From: Sanderia malayensis
Taxonomy: Eukaryota; Cnidaria; Scyphozoa; Semaeostomeae; Pelagiidae
Reading direction: 5' to 3'
NCBI GenBank assembly: GCA_013076295.1
Contig: RQOL01000729.1
Location: 2,418,001-2,482,000, forward strand
DNA: 64,000 bases
Of this stretch, positions 47,636-59,662 are shown piece by piece. Position 1 is the first letter of the stretch, and each line of letters begins with the position of its first letter. Position numbers and translations under genes: made by a program. The notes beneath the pieces were generated by a model. The model searched no databases, had not been told where the DNA came from, and worked only from the letters and a program-made list of their open reading frames with translations.

Positions 47636-48652
47636 ATAAAGGAAAACTACCGGAGTTTTCTAGGGATAAACAAAAATAAGGTCGAGCTTAGTGGCAGCAC
47701 AGGTCAACGCAACAACGGCTAATGATGATAAACGCAAACGAAACAAAAATAGGCCCAGAGCATTTGTGAATAATTGATAAGTTCTATGCTCTGTTGCAGG
47801 GCTTGTTGCATTGAGTTTTGTGAATGAGATCACTGGGAATCAAAAGGTCAAACAGACCTGGTCACAGGCAGGCTCCAGTGAATGGGAAAATATGGCCGAT
47901 CTTTCATGATACACGGGATATTATTGCCGAAATAAAGAGAAATAGTAAGGTACGGTTGTGCTTTTTTCAAACCTAAGACTCTATCAGGTTTATAAAATCA
48001 ATTTTCGTATCGTATGAAACCGAATGCCGGTGAAATATGTTAGATTTTTAAATGTTTATGTATCGAAGTAAGAACTCTATTTCGTCCGAGCAAAACTTAA
48101 TGAATCAAGCCAAATACTTTCCCAACTACAACGTACCAAATTAAGCAACTGTAGAAGTTATTTTAGATTGGGCTGAGTAGTGATTACTTGTCTGCACAGT
48201 TTTCAGTTTTAAACACTATTTTAAACAATAAAAAGACTATTTTACCCGTCATTGATTAGTCAATGAACTTCAATGACTCGATAAAACATGAACTCGTTTC
48301 ATCTTAGATTTGCTTAAACTTTGATAAATTAAACCACTAAGCCAATTAAGAAACAATAATAAATAAAAGATAGCATGGGCATTGCATTTGTTTTTAAATC
48401 ACTGTAGAATATGCTGTAGTCATTATTCTCAAATAGAAATTCCCTAACATTATCAAGTAAAGGCAACAGATAGAGTTTGCACCAACTGGTCACATAAAGT
48501 AACGCAATTTTTCATATGATTGAGACCCATTTATACTGCAAAAGTGGCCGGTTAAAGGTGTCGTTTTAAATAGTTCTTTTACGCAACTTTCTAGGCCCAC
48601 AATGTAAAAATACTGGTGACATCAATAAAAGAATTCGAACATATTCAGCAAA

Positions 48653-50177
48653 ATGGTCCACATACAACATTTGTTGATTCTATCAGCAACAATTGTTGCA
48701 CTGGCACTTGCTGCCGAACAGCCTGCTTCTCTCGTTGCTGATTGGCTGGCTAAACAATCGATGCAATTTGAAAGAAGTGAAATGCAGAAAAATGGAGAGG
48801 TGAGTAGTGAGGCTGTTAATGTTTCTGACGCTTATTGATTTAGGCCGTTTTGTCTTTTAATTTAAGCCAGAGGTCTTGTGTTTTGAAGAAAATGCCTTAT
48901 ATTGTTTAATATTGGTTCTACGCCTAGCATAAAGGGTCTTGCATCTTCACTAATAGATCTGTCTTGGCGTAAAGATCTTGCCCCTTTAATGAAACATCCT
49001 ACATTACACCTTTAATACGAGATCTGCGTGTGTCAACAGTCCTCTACATAACCAACTGCCATATGTTGAATTCTAGCTTGTTGCTCTTGGCTGCGAAGAG
49101 GAGAAGATCACAATTCGATGTTCAAATCGATTCACGAAGATGGAAATCGTCAACACATTCTATGGACGTGATGATACGACAACGTGTCCCAATCCTGTCC
49201 TGGACACAACGACGCCATGCCAGCAACAAGCCAACAACGTTGCGAAGAAAGTTATAGAGTTGTGCAACGAAGAAAACAAGTGTAAAATACCGGTCAATGT
49301 GGATTTTCTTGGTCACAACGGGACAGAGATTTGTCCGGGTGTTAGAAAGTACTTGAGGGTCGTCTACAAATGCACCCAGCACCCCAAAATCAAGGAAGAA
49401 TGTCAAGGCAATTGCAGCCAAAAATGCTGGCCACTTTGCGAAAAGGCGTGCTGCGAGCCTCCTCCACCCACAACTACTGCACCCCCAACAACTACAGCAC
49501 CGCCAACAAAGCCACAGCCAACAACTTCACCTCGATCTGATCTCCAAACAACTAGCCAACAGGCGTATCAGACATGCCCAATGCCTTGCAGTGCTGATTG
49601 TGCACCACTGTGCCTGCTCAGCTGTTGCGACCCGTCATCGCAGGAATCTCCACCGCAAACAGCCTCGCTTGCATATCCACAGCAGCAAGTCCAGATTCCG
49701 AAAGGATTCGCTTGTCCAGCGCCCTGTTCCGCAAAATGCCTACCAGCATGCGCGTTGGATTGTTGTCGCGAAAGCGTGTCTCAAGTAACGACGGGTGTGC
49801 AGCAAGACGCTCAAGTGCAGAGATACATCAATGCCAACCAAGCAGCGCTTCAGCCACAACAAAAGCCACCACAACCCGGTAACCGACGCTCGCAAGCCTA
49901 CTACAACACCCAGGCTGCATACAGTTCATGGCAGCAAAACCGTCGAAACGGCATCAACCGCAGCAATCAGCGAAACGACCCGGCGTACAATACCGCTGCA
50001 GCGGCCGCGTGGAATTACCGCTCGAAGATCTGGCGGCAACGGATGCAAGCGGCCAACAATCTAGCAAGGAGACATGCTATGATGAATGCCAGAAACATTA
50101 TACCTCATCCTGCGGCATTTAATTACAATTACGCATTGAATAACAATAGGTATTATGGAAGAAGGTTTCACAACTAA
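48653..50177 (+). CDS. Secreted galactose-binding lectin with three minicollagen CRDs (copy B)
   Basis: Exons 48653-48799 and 49077-50177 give 415 residues with the same architecture as copy A: signal peptide, Gal_lectin domain, three MCCRDs with a Pro/Thr spacer, and a Gln/Asn/Tyr-rich tail. All lectin and CRD cysteines are kept. Only a few residues differ from copy A, such as Arg to His at position 3 and Met to Glu just before the first CRD. The frame is fully open. The intron and 3' flank are almost unchanged, while the 5' flank has diverged more, with several indels. Confidence 0.88.
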
Positions 50178-50378
50178 CGTCTGATTTCAAAGAACAATAT
50201 TACTGTTGATAGTTGCAAAAATATTTTGTATATTTTATTCATTGTTGATATTAGAGATTGTTTGATATGATGTGTATTTGAGTTAATGGATTGTATTCAT
50301 GATGTTGTAGCTTATTTCATAGAACAAAGAACAAGTGAATATCTGAACTCAGTTTTAAACATTGCGTTTTAATCCATT

Positions 50379-50621
50379 ACAAGAAAAGTTAAAAACCACA
50401 GTATAAAATGTCCTTTTCGTTTAACCAAATAAAAAAGATCCAAGCTTATGCATAATACAAACAAGATCATTTAATTTCGTCGTCTTGCTAGCCAGTAACG
50501 TTGCTTCTCAATTCTCAATTAAATGTCTCTCAAGTCAATTAACTTGCATGTTCATGAATCCCCGTTAATTCCCAAACCAAACCAGCTGTCTCTCTCTCAA
50601 GCTAAGCTACTTAAGCTACTT
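50379..50621. other. Segment present only in copy B
   Basis: About 240 bp downstream of the lectin gene with no equivalent in copy A, where the flanks join directly at about 24096. It has no terminal inverted repeats or target duplication that I can see. A deletion in copy A is more likely than an insertion here. Confidence 0.7.
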
Positions 50622-50738
50622 CAAGCCACTCAGGCTCTCTCTCCGGCCCACTAAGTGTCGCTCAAAGCACGAAAGGAGAATTTCCAGTTATCCGCTCTTT
50701 CAAGTTTTTTTGAGCAATTTAAACTGTATCCACACTAT

Positions 50739-50822
50739 GTAAGTGTAAGTATCTCCAACTTTTAAGTATGTAAGTGTAAATATCTCCAACTTATAAGTAC
50801 GTAAGTGCAAGTATCTCCAACT
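50739..50822. repeat. Three-unit minisatellite, about 31 bp per unit (copy B)
   Basis: The same three-unit array as in copy A at 24218-24302, again directly beyond the stop codon of the minus-strand MCCRD exon. The unit number is unchanged. Confidence 0.85.
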
Positions 50823-50824
50823 TG

Positions 50825-53800
50825 TCAGGGCCATTTAATTGCTTGATAACTCCTGCAACATGCCATGGGACATTGCAGATAGCAATATGTGTAACAACCA
50901 GGCCAGCAAGGGACTTGATAAGCATATATGTTATTGTATAAGGGCAGTGGATTCGGAATATACGTTTGGAACCGTGGTTTTATCAGTTGGTTGTATCTCA
51001 GCGTTCTTTCCTTTGGCATTGCACAACAATCCGCGCTACATGACGGAAAACATCGATACGGCCTAAAACATGGCGGCCTGCACCATTTTATACCGGCTGG
51101 CAAATCGTCACTTAGGCGTGCTATGAAAGAAGTTAATGTTTAACTTTAGAACGTCAACTTATTCAGTTTAGTTTTTAATTGTTGATAGCTTAAAGGTTGA
51201 TTTTAAGATTTACACTAAAACAATGGCATAGGAGCAGGCGGAGCCTTGTGGGGGCGTGCCCTCTCCCACTTTTCTCCAGAAACCTAAAGAATGCTTCTTT
51301 CTATTCTGGTGCCTTTTTAGTACGCTCCTTCGCCTCTACGCCACAATTTAAGCCAAATTCATTAGCTTTTACTTTTTAGATTATTTTATTGTTAAGTGCC
51401 CTCTTACAAATGATAAAGAGCATATTAGCATAGCCACATAAAAAACGTGAAATGCAAACACCATTGTGTTGAACACAAACTACAATCTTACAGACCCTGC
51501 TCGTGAGGGAACCAACATTAGGATTCAATAGAAGCCCTCACAAAACCCGGGGTGATACAATGCAACAAGCAGACCGTTATAGTATACATCAGCGGTTAAC
51601 GACCTTGGTAGGGCTCTTTGCAATGGCCTAACCACAGTGGCATAGATAGAGGGGGTAAGATGAGGCAAAAAACCCCTTGTATAGCTGGACTGCCGCTTTC
51701 TCGGAAAATTGCTGATCTTGTCGGAAAATAAATATCTTCTGTTTACGTTCAGTTTTAGCAAATTTCTTTATCTTATATTCATAGTTTTGAAGAAACAAAA
51801 ATGCTTATTAAATATTTGTCGGAAAATCTAAATTTCTCCCCCCCCCCCCATTAAAATTTCCTATCTACGCCATTGCCTAACCATACGCAATACATGCCGC
51901 TTTGCTTTGCAGTGCAGGCAAACCCAAGTACACCTTAGAAATAATAGAACAGTTAAAAAAGGAGAGACTTACTTATGTTGATGATTTCTTTTGAGACATG
52001 AAGTGTGTCAAGGCTTCCACTTTTTATTTGGTTATACAATGCAGTCAGATGTGAAGAAGCGACAGTGGAAAAACTCATGGTCAGTTCAACCATTGTAGAA
52101 TCCAATCTGAGGGATCAAGATCAAGATTCACGGATTTAATCGTATAAATAGGGAATAGAGTGTGCGTTACAAACCAGATTAATCCGAAGTTTACTGATTA
52201 AAAGGATCCAAAGTGAGTGGTATATAAGCGACTCAAATCCTGAGCAAAGTTAATCAAAAGTCGAAGTGAGTCAGTGATCAGCCATAGTAAACCAGATTAA
52301 TCCAAAGCTGGCAGATTTAAGGACATCCAACAGTGGATATCAGTATACAACGGATCTCAAGGACTTCAAACAAATCTTTAAAAAATCCAAAGTACGGATG
52401 AGTTAGTTAAGATCCACGATGAATCAGGGTAACATAAAGTTAGTGAATTGCAAACACAAAATTCAAGTAGTGTATTGTGTGGTCACCTTTGCGATTTATG
52501 AAAATCATAGACTTTTGTTGTCAGGAATGTTTCATCGTTTTCATAGAAGCGAAGTATCTAGGATAAGTCAGATCAGATAAAAACGACTCAAAAATTTCAC
52601 AAAGGGCTCACATTGTCCTCAATAAATGAAGCGTTGAGCCGCAATAAATAAATGAATCAACAAAGTTGAACTTACCGCATTTTGAATTTGTTCTTTCAAG
52701 ATCTGAAATCTTTTACTGTTGACTGACTTCAAAGATTTATTGAAATGCTCGTTCAAAAGTTCCAAAGTTACCACGATGTTCTTTCCTTCGACAAAAGGAC
52801 AAAACAATATCACAAACCAAAAGTAGAATGGTACAAAATTAAGTTACTAAAACTATTCACAACTATTTGCTAATTTCTCTAATGGCATCTTGAAAGTTCA
52901 ATATTTCACAATGGAGTAAGAACCAGGGGGCGGTGTAATGGTGATAAAGCTACCATTACGTAATTCAACTCAAAGAGAATCTGTTCGTGCGAATATATGA
53001 CAATCAAAATATGAATAATAGAATCGAAGAACATGAGAATAAAAATGCATGAATTATAATTGACAAAGCAATTTTTCACTATACAATTTATGATTGAAAT
53101 GAAACACGTGATTACAATAATCACTTGAATACGAGGCTACGTGATAAAGAGAATGTAATCCTGTTCAGGGTTGCCATTTGGGATTTTTCAATCCCAAATT
53201 TCACAAAATTGGGATTGTGTGAAGGCCTGTGGGATTGAAAATTTTGTCTGGGATTAGAGGCAGATTCTGGGATTAAATTGGGATTGTTTACAAAATTACC
53301 AGGAAAAAAAAGAAAACGATTTTTTAAGGAGAAAGTAAATCGAATTGTGATTGCCTGTGGATGTGAAATCGTGACAGGAAATTTCCATTCCACTGAGATT
53401 TCCTGATTCGTAATTTTAGGTGCGTTGTTGATATGCCTTTGATTTCAACCCCTGTAAGCAATGCAGTGAGAGAATATTTTCTCATGTTGCATGCATCAAA
53501 ACCAAGCAACGCAATAGGTTGAGTTTAAAAATGTTGGATGCAATACTACGAGTAAGAACCTCTTTGTTATTGGATGAAAAATGCTGCAAAGAATTCGTAG
53601 CTACCAGCAAAATGCTTCATCAATTTAATTCTGTTACACTGTATTCCCGGGAAGAAAATGATGATCGTGAATATGACATTTCAGCATTGAACTCCTTGAA
53701 CTAATTATATACTATGATAATTTTTTTTACTATAAGAGGGTTGATGATAAATCTTTATACGACTTTTGATGATACATTTGTTCCAACCCTCCCGATATGA

Positions 53801-55038
53801 CCAGGAGACTCCCGATTTCAAAGGTCCCGACCTCCCGACAATTAAAAAATCCTCCCGACTTTTGAAAAAAACTTATAATAAAAATAAAAACTGGTATAAA
53901 ATAAAGAAGAATCAAGATCACTGTCAACAGTGCAACCTTTTCATAACGGACAAAACGATTGTATGTGATTTAAATCAAAACATTAGAGTAGTTACGACTA
54001 CGACATCGGATAAAGCCAGGCGCCAAACTTTGGAATTTTATTACTCAATGCTCTTCGTAACAAATTCTTTTAATTGTCAAAACTATTAGAATTGTCAACG
54101 CTGGGGGGCTCGGAGCGCCCCCAGACGCCCAGCTCTAATTTTTCCCGCTTTATCTTCTCTCCAGGTTGGAAAGTATGGATGATATATATTATGTTGGTTT
54201 TGTTATTCTGCTTACTTTTTTCGCATCTCTGCTAAGAAAGCAGCTGCGGAGGAGCAATAAACAATCAGAAACTGTGTCTCTGCGGCGGAGACGGTCGAGA
54301 ATAATCTGGGATTGATTTGGGATTGTTCGGTTCTAAAATTGGGACTGGGCCCAAATTTTCATCTGGCAACCCTGATCCTGTTACAGCGGCTTAGATGCCC
54401 CTACTTTCCACAAAACATGAAGCATGTCTCATTCATGGATAACGTTTCCTCTCTTGAGATTAAACACTGGTCACGTATCGCACCCTTTTTTTGTGGTGCC
54501 CCATCCTTTTGGTTTGCTCCCACGCCTCTGATGTTTCAAATTATTAATTACTAAAGTGCATGGTTCTTGACAGTATAAACAAAAAACTTCATATTTCTCA
54601 TACTGAAATGTTAAATTTCAAGCAAATAATCTCGAGGAAATAGACACCAAAGATCTTAGATGGCAGAAAATAGTTAATAAGTTACCTTCGAAATCTGTTG
54701 GAGATATTTTTGGGCTATCATCAAAAGCAGAGTTCGAGTTCTTGTTAATATTTACATTGGCAGCCAAATGTTTCTTCCCGACATTTTCCAAAGAAGGCCC
54801 CATGTCTACGTTACTAGGCCCATTGTTGTTTGATTTCTCTGAAACAGAATGTTATCAGGTTCAAAAGCGAACTGGAAATTGCTGCTTGAAAGCTTGTCAA
54901 ATGATTATTAATCCAAGTACCTTTAACAGCATTAAAATATAATGTCTTTTTAGTGAGAAAGACAAATTTACTGAAGAAAAATAGAGCATGTTATGTGAAA
55001 AGCAAGCGGCCTATACCTACTACCTTGTTTTCCTTTTT
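50825..55038 (-). CDS. SEA + two-MCCRD exons, intact (copy B)
   Basis: Exons in minus-strand order: 55024-55038 (doubtful), 54686-54838 (linker), 52676-52785, 52487-52557 and 51973-52106 (SEA), 50825-51120 (MCCRDs and stop). All join in frame. The first SEA exon begins GKNIVVTLELL and is 110 nt, exactly the length of the matching exon in the plus-strand gene at 19086-19195. Intron phases (1, 0, 2, 1) also agree, so the two genes are paralogues. The SEA core has LDSTMVELTMSF, close to the usual GSVVV cleavage strand but with Asp-Ser in place of Gly-Ser. The last exon has CRDs spaced C-x3-C-x5-C-x3-C-x3-CC and C-x3-C-x3-C-x3-C-x3-CC, separated by a Tyr/Pro-rich linker. No signal exon lies close by. 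The phase-1 upstream border fits the exon ending at 61418. Confidence 0.75.
51635..51875. mobile_element. hAT-type MITE (copy B)
   Basis: Orthologous to the copy-A element at 25114. The 8-bp duplication CCTAACCA is at 51627-51634 and 51876-51883. The interior cytosine run is two bases longer than in copy A. Confidence 0.88.
53166..54375. mobile_element. hAT-type non-autonomous element, 1210 bp, only in copy B
   Basis: The ends are CAGGGTTGCCA and TGGCAACCCTG, with an exact 8-bp duplication ATCCTGTT (53158-53165 and 54376-54383). Copy A has the intact empty site near 26871-26878. The interior repeats the GGGATT word near both ends, as in the element at 7075. It also carries a hairpin of CTGGGGGGC against GCGCCCCCAG at about 54102-54123. 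No transposase frame is visible. Confidence 0.88.
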
Positions 55039-55432
55039 CTGGAAGTTTTAATTTAGAAATCTGACCCCATCAGCGCGCGCACAAATAAATTTCACACTTC
55101 AATTTTCATTGTGTATTGAAAAACAAAAGATTTACTTCCAACAATAGATATACAACATTTTTTAACTGATATATTGTAATACAAAGTTACTCATTGTTTG
55201 TATTATTAAGTTATCTCTAAAAATTATTCAGATAAATAATTTATGAAGTTGCGTCAAAGGCTATAATAAAAAAGCTTTAATTGATGAGGATATATTAAAT
55301 GAATCCCTGGGGGAACTCGAACCAAATACTCCATATATTATCTGGGAGATGTTTTGTTGGTTTGAGCAATGTTTGCAATTCTTTCACGTAATTTTCGAGA
55401 TCATTATAACATATCTCAAAATTGTACTAATT

Positions 55433-58400
55433 TCACGCTTGAGCTAACTTTTGTGCATCGAGCAACGCTTGTTCAAGGTTGATTGCGTGTTGAAGTTCAG
55501 CTACAATTTCCTTCGACTCAGATTCTATCATGGCTCTTTTGTTGTCTTCTGCCATCCCCGTACCATCCCCTAAAGTGTCCTTTTCGTAAGAAGACGCTAT
55601 CCCTTGGTACGGAGCAGTTTGCGCACCAGTACTTGTTACATCAGGCAGTACAACATCACTTGGCCCAGTAAGTACAAAACTTGAAGCATCATTTTTGAGG
55701 TTCGCTCCTTCTGACTCAGTGGATTCTAAATTTGAATATAGCTGTCTTGCAGTGGCAAGCTTCTCTTGTAACACGGCTTGAATCTGTTTGTCGTTAATAA
55801 CACCTTTTTCGACCGTTTTAGTCTTGTTATTATCATTACCACCATGTTTTGCATCAGACTTAGCTGCTACAGTTTGGTTCAAAGCAAAAGTATTGTTTCC
55901 CAAACCCTTTGAAGTTGTAAAGCTAGAATTTAGCTTAGCTTGTTGTAAACGTAAATTATTAGCTGTCTTTCCAGGTGCAACCATACTTGCATTGCCGCTT
56001 TTGACTGCAATGCTTTTCTGAACACCAGCACTGGAGTCCTTTGTTTTCTTTACATCTTCCTTCTTGTCAATGCTAACACCCTTCACCAAGTTTTTCCCCA
56101 ATTCAGCTTGCTTCTGTGAAGGAGCAGGGTCGGTCCTCACAGATCCAGCAGTAATGGCAACAGATTTTGAGGCTTGAATATCGGTTTTCAATTCCACAGT
56201 CCTCGCGGGTCCCAGTACCACGCCATTCGATACATCTTCCAAGCCATTCCTGTCTGACTTTATCGCAACGGTTTCAACTGAACTGGCATCAGACTCGAAT
56301 TCAGAATTCGCCTCGCCGTTCTTCGTAAGATTCACATCACTCTCCTTACTGTTACTCAATTCCCTGCTGGGATGCGATTGACTGCCACTGAAAACCTTCG
56401 CATTTGTGAGATTTTTAACAGAAACAGCATTTGATTTAGCACTTGCAGCATTTTTAACTGCAGTCGAATTCACATTGTTTTTACCAGATGCACGTGAACC
56501 GGACGTCTTTGCAGCCTGCTTTCCGACTCCATTCAGACTCGTATTCTTCTTTGCATTCCCCGCAGATTCTTCACCCACAGACGAGCTGGCATTCTGAGCA
56601 AGAAAGTCAACTTCGCTGCCATCGTGTTTCTCTGTCTCCTTCCAAAGTTTATTCTTCATTTGAGCGATCTTTTGCGTTGTTTTCATCAAAAGGTTACTCG
56701 CCTTCTCGGCAGGTTTCTTTCTGTCGCCATATTCAATAAATTCATCACTTTCACCATTATTCTTTTGGGCATCCTCATTCGCTGCCACGGCAGTTGTTGA
56801 TGCACTAGCATTCTCACTGCTCTTGTGGACTGCTTTTGTATTTGTCATACTTGACGTTTTTTCATTACCAACCTGTCCTTCAATCGGTGCTATGCTCGAT
56901 ATATCATCCAATTCTTGTTTCATTTTCTCAGCAACCTCGCTTTCACTTTGCTGTCTCTCGCTTTCATCAAACATGTCTAGCGTCAAAGGTGGTGTTGGCT
57001 TGGGACTGGCCTCGTCTTCATTATCAGCGACTTCGGCGGTGTTATTATCGTTAGAAACAATGTTCTTTGCGTCAGCTAGTATGTCTGACTCTGTTTTGCT
57101 GTTTCCAATTTCATATCCGCTTCTGTTGCCCCACTTTGCTAAAAATGAACTTGCCTGGGCTTCTACTTCATCATCAAAATTGTTGACATTTTTTGCCCTA
57201 TCATCAAGGGAAATAGAGCTTGTAGGCCTATTAGATTGCATTTGTGTTTCAGCATCAGTGGCATCAACATCACCTTGCGATTGTTGATCTTCCTGTAGAC
57301 TGAGTCCATTTTTCGACACCTCAGCTTCATCGTCATCAGCTACAGCCTTAATCTGATAAGCATCACTCTGACCACCATTAACTGCCACTGCATCATCACC
57401 TTGTTCCCCAACTGCACCTAGCTCACCCACAGTAGTTGCAGACCTACCACTTGCTGCATCCTTACTTACATCAGTGAACTCCGAACTTCTGCCAACGCTG
57501 TCCTGAAATTGTTTACTTTCATCAGGTTTCGTTCCTATCTTTCCATCCGCTGCCTGTTTCATTTCTACTTTGCTATCAGGTTTATTACTAGCATCATTGT
57601 TCATGTCAATGTATTTCGTATCATCAATGCTATCCTCAGCTTTCTTTTTGTTCTCAGCCTGCTTTTTACCCTCAGCCTGCTTCTTTCCATCAGGTTTGGT
57701 TCCTATCTCTCCATTCGCTGCCTGCTTCATTTCTACTTTGTTATCAGGTTTATTACTAGCATCATTGTTCATGTCAATGTATTTCGTATCATCAATGCTA
57801 TCCTCAGCTTTCTTTTTGTTCTCAGCCTGCTTTTTAACCTCGGCCTGCTTCTTTCCATCAGGTTTGGTTCCTATCTCTCCATTCACTGCCTGCTTCATTT
57901 CTACTTTGTTATCAGGTTTATTACTAGCATCATTGTTCATGTCAATGTATTTCGTATCATCAATGCTATCCTCAGCTTTCTTTTTGTTCTCAGCCTGCTT
58001 TTTACCCTCGGCCTGCTTCTTTCCATCAGGTTTGGTTCCTATCTCTCCATTCGCTGCCTGCTTCATTTCTACTTTGCTACCAGGTTTATTACTAGCATCA
58101 TTGTTCATGTCAATGTATTTTGTATCATCAATGCTATCCCCGGCTTTCTTCCTATTATTCTTTCCACTAGCATCATTATCATTCTTCCTGAATTGAGCTG
58201 TACTATTTTTCTGCCGTCCATCACTGCTACTGACTCTTAAACCAGTCGACGTATCTATGAATTCACTATCATCAATACCATCCGCTTTCTTCTGCTTGTT
58301 ATCATTGTCATCCTTGCCGATTTTAACATCACTAGGCTCGCTTTTCTCGTGCTTCGCCTCGACTTTCACATCTCCAGCCTCGTTCGGACTGAATCTTTCA

Positions 58401-59662
58401 CCGGTGGCCATGTTTATAACCTCGTTATCATCAACCTCGTTAATCGCGTCCGTTCTCAAAAGGCCCATATGATCCTTCTCCTCATAACCACGATCATCAT
58501 CATCTTCGTCATCATCAAAACCTTTCATTTTTTCTCCTTCAGCTTTAGGCCTGCCAGTCATAGCATCAAATTGTTCTGGCTCGAGAAGCAGTGCTTTATC
58601 ATCGTTCAAGCTGTTTTGCTCGTTTGCATTGTTCTGTGCAATTTCAGCATCTTCTTCCGCTGTTGTGTCTTCATCGTCATCTTCATGCACGGTCATATTA
58701 ATCTTCGCACCACCAACCTTTGTATTTAGCTCTGCTCCTTTCGACTTTTCTTTAGATTCTTCCGACGTCTTCTTCCCATCCTTAGCTGAAGAAGACTCAT
58801 TCCTTCGAGCTGATACAAGAGAATGGGAAGATTGGGCAGCCTTGTTTTTTACTGCATCGCCTGCTTCCGTTGCTTGATCTTTAGCAGCAATACCAGGTGT
58901 TGCTCTGTTATCAGGAGCTTTTAGTGAGCTTGTAACATTGCTTGCAGGGTTATTATTTCCGTGCTTCGGCGGGGAAACAAGTGATCTTAAACTGGCTAGC
59001 CCTGGTTTCGATGCATTTTTTCTACGCATGCTTTTGGTAGGTTGATGCATCGAAGATGAAGCCTGTGGATTTGCTTTGCCCTTCGTTGTCACGGTCTGCT
59101 TGCTTTCATCACTATGATTTGTCTGGGCAAAATACTTTCCATTAAGCATATTATTGTTGCCATTTCGCATTACTCCTTGCAACATGGAAGCTTCATTTTT
59201 TTGTCCATTACTACCAGCGCCAGGATTCTTGTTGGTGAAAGTATCACTTAGCATAGACCAGAACGACTTGGGAACTTTGAAACCTGCATTGTTCTCATCA
59301 GCATATTTCACATCATTTCCACTTCTTTTGGGCGTCTTCTTGTGCTTCAGGAGTTTCAAAAGACTAAAATCTCCTTTCCCTTTCTCCTTATCGTTCCTGT
59401 CACGACTTTTCAAGTTCAATGCATTTGGGCGAATGTTTTCACGAGCCTCGTATCCAAATGCGCTGACATCTTCCATCTCGGCATCTCTATCGCCCTCAGC
59501 TTTCACAAACTGGGCCACATCAAGGTCCCAATCCGATTTCCTCGGTTTGTCTGCGCCGAAGAATCTGTGGACAATCTGCTCCGGTAAGTGCAGCTTGACA
59601 AGATGTCCATTGAATTCGCACACAAAATTCAAAACTAGGAACACCAATGCAATGCCTTTCAT
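55433..59662 (-). CDS. Secreted acidic repeat protein, 1409 aa (copy B)
   Basis: Counterpart of the copy-A gene, with the same signal peptide (MKGIALVFLVLN), acidic region, 56-residue repeats and C-terminal helix. It is 57 residues shorter: one whole repeat unit (four here, five in copy A) plus a single Gly before QATEAGD. The frame is open throughout, and substitutions cluster in the last third. The function is unknown. The same phase-1 GTGAGC donor sits just after the repeats. Confidence 0.8.
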   Translation of the reverse strand: MKGIALVFLVLNFVCEFNGHLVKLHLPEQIVHRFFGADKPRKSDWDLDVAQFVKAEGDRDAEMEDVSAFGYEARENIRPNALNLKSRDRNDKEKGKGDFSLLKLLKHKKTPKRSGNDVKYADENNAGFKVPKSFWSMLSDTFTNKNPGAGSNGQKNEASMLQGVMRNGNNNMLNGKYFAQTNHSDESKQTVTTKGKANPQASSSMHQPTKSMRRKNASKPGLASLRSLVSPPKHGNNNPASNVTSSLKAPDNRATPGIAAKDQATEAGDAVKNKAAQSSHSLVSARRNESSSAKDGKKTSEESKEKSKGAELNTKVGGAKINMTVHEDDDEDTTAEEDAEIAQNNANEQNSLNDDKALLLEPEQFDAMTGRPKAEGEKMKGFDDDEDDDDRGYEEKDHMGLLRTDAINEVDDNEVINMATGERFSPNEAGDVKVEAKHEKSEPSDVKIGKDDNDNKQKKADGIDDSEFIDTSTGLRVSSSDGRQKNSTAQFRKNDNDASGKNNRKKAGDSIDDTKYIDMNNDASNKPGSKVEMKQAANGEIGTKPDGKKQAEGKKQAENKKKAEDSIDDTKYIDMNNDASNKPDNKVEMKQAVNGEIGTKPDGKKQAEVKKQAENKKKAEDSIDDTKYIDMNNDASNKPDNKVEMKQAANGEIGTKPDGKKQAEGKKQAENKKKAEDSIDDTKYIDMNNDASNKPDSKVEMKQAADGKIGTKPDESKQFQDSVGRSSEFTDVSKDAASGRSATTVGELGAVGEQGDDAVAVNGGQSDAYQIKAVADDDEAEVSKNGLSLQEDQQSQGDVDATDAETQMQSNRPTSSISLDDRAKNVNNFDDEVEAQASSFLAKWGNRSGYEIGNSKTESDILADAKNIVSNDNNTAEVADNEDEASPKPTPPLTLDMFDESERQQSESEVAEKMKQELDDISSIAPIEGQVGNEKTSSMTNTKAVHKSSENASASTTAVAANEDAQKNNGESDEFIEYGDRKKPAEKASNLLMKTTQKIAQMKNKLWKETEKHDGSEVDFLAQNASSSVGEESAGNAKKNTSLNGVGKQAAKTSGSRASGKNNVNSTAVKNAASAKSNAVSVKNLTNAKVFSGSQSHPSRELSNSKESDVNLTKNGEANSEFESDASSVETVAIKSDRNGLEDVSNGVVLGPARTVELKTDIQASKSVAITAGSVRTDPAPSQKQAELGKNLVKGVSIDKKEDVKKTKDSSAGVQKSIAVKSGNASMVAPGKTANNLRLQQAKLNSSFTTSKGLGNNTFALNQTVAAKSDAKHGGNDNNKTKTVEKGVINDKQIQAVLQEKLATARQLYSNLESTESEGANLKNDASSFVLTGPSDVVLPDVTSTGAQTAPYQGIASSYEKDTLGDGTGMAEDNKRAMIESESKEIVAELQHAINLEQALLDAQKLAQA
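57530..58120 (-). repeat. Tandem coding repeats, 168 bp, four units (copy B)
   Basis: Four in-frame 56-residue units. The outermost units match those of copy A best. This suggests the difference arose by gain or loss of an inner unit through unequal exchange or slippage. Confidence 0.9.

Noticed and set aside
53766..54089. 107-residue open frame inside the hAT element
   Set aside because: Low-complexity Lys/Asn/Thr sequence without transposase features. It probably reflects AT richness.
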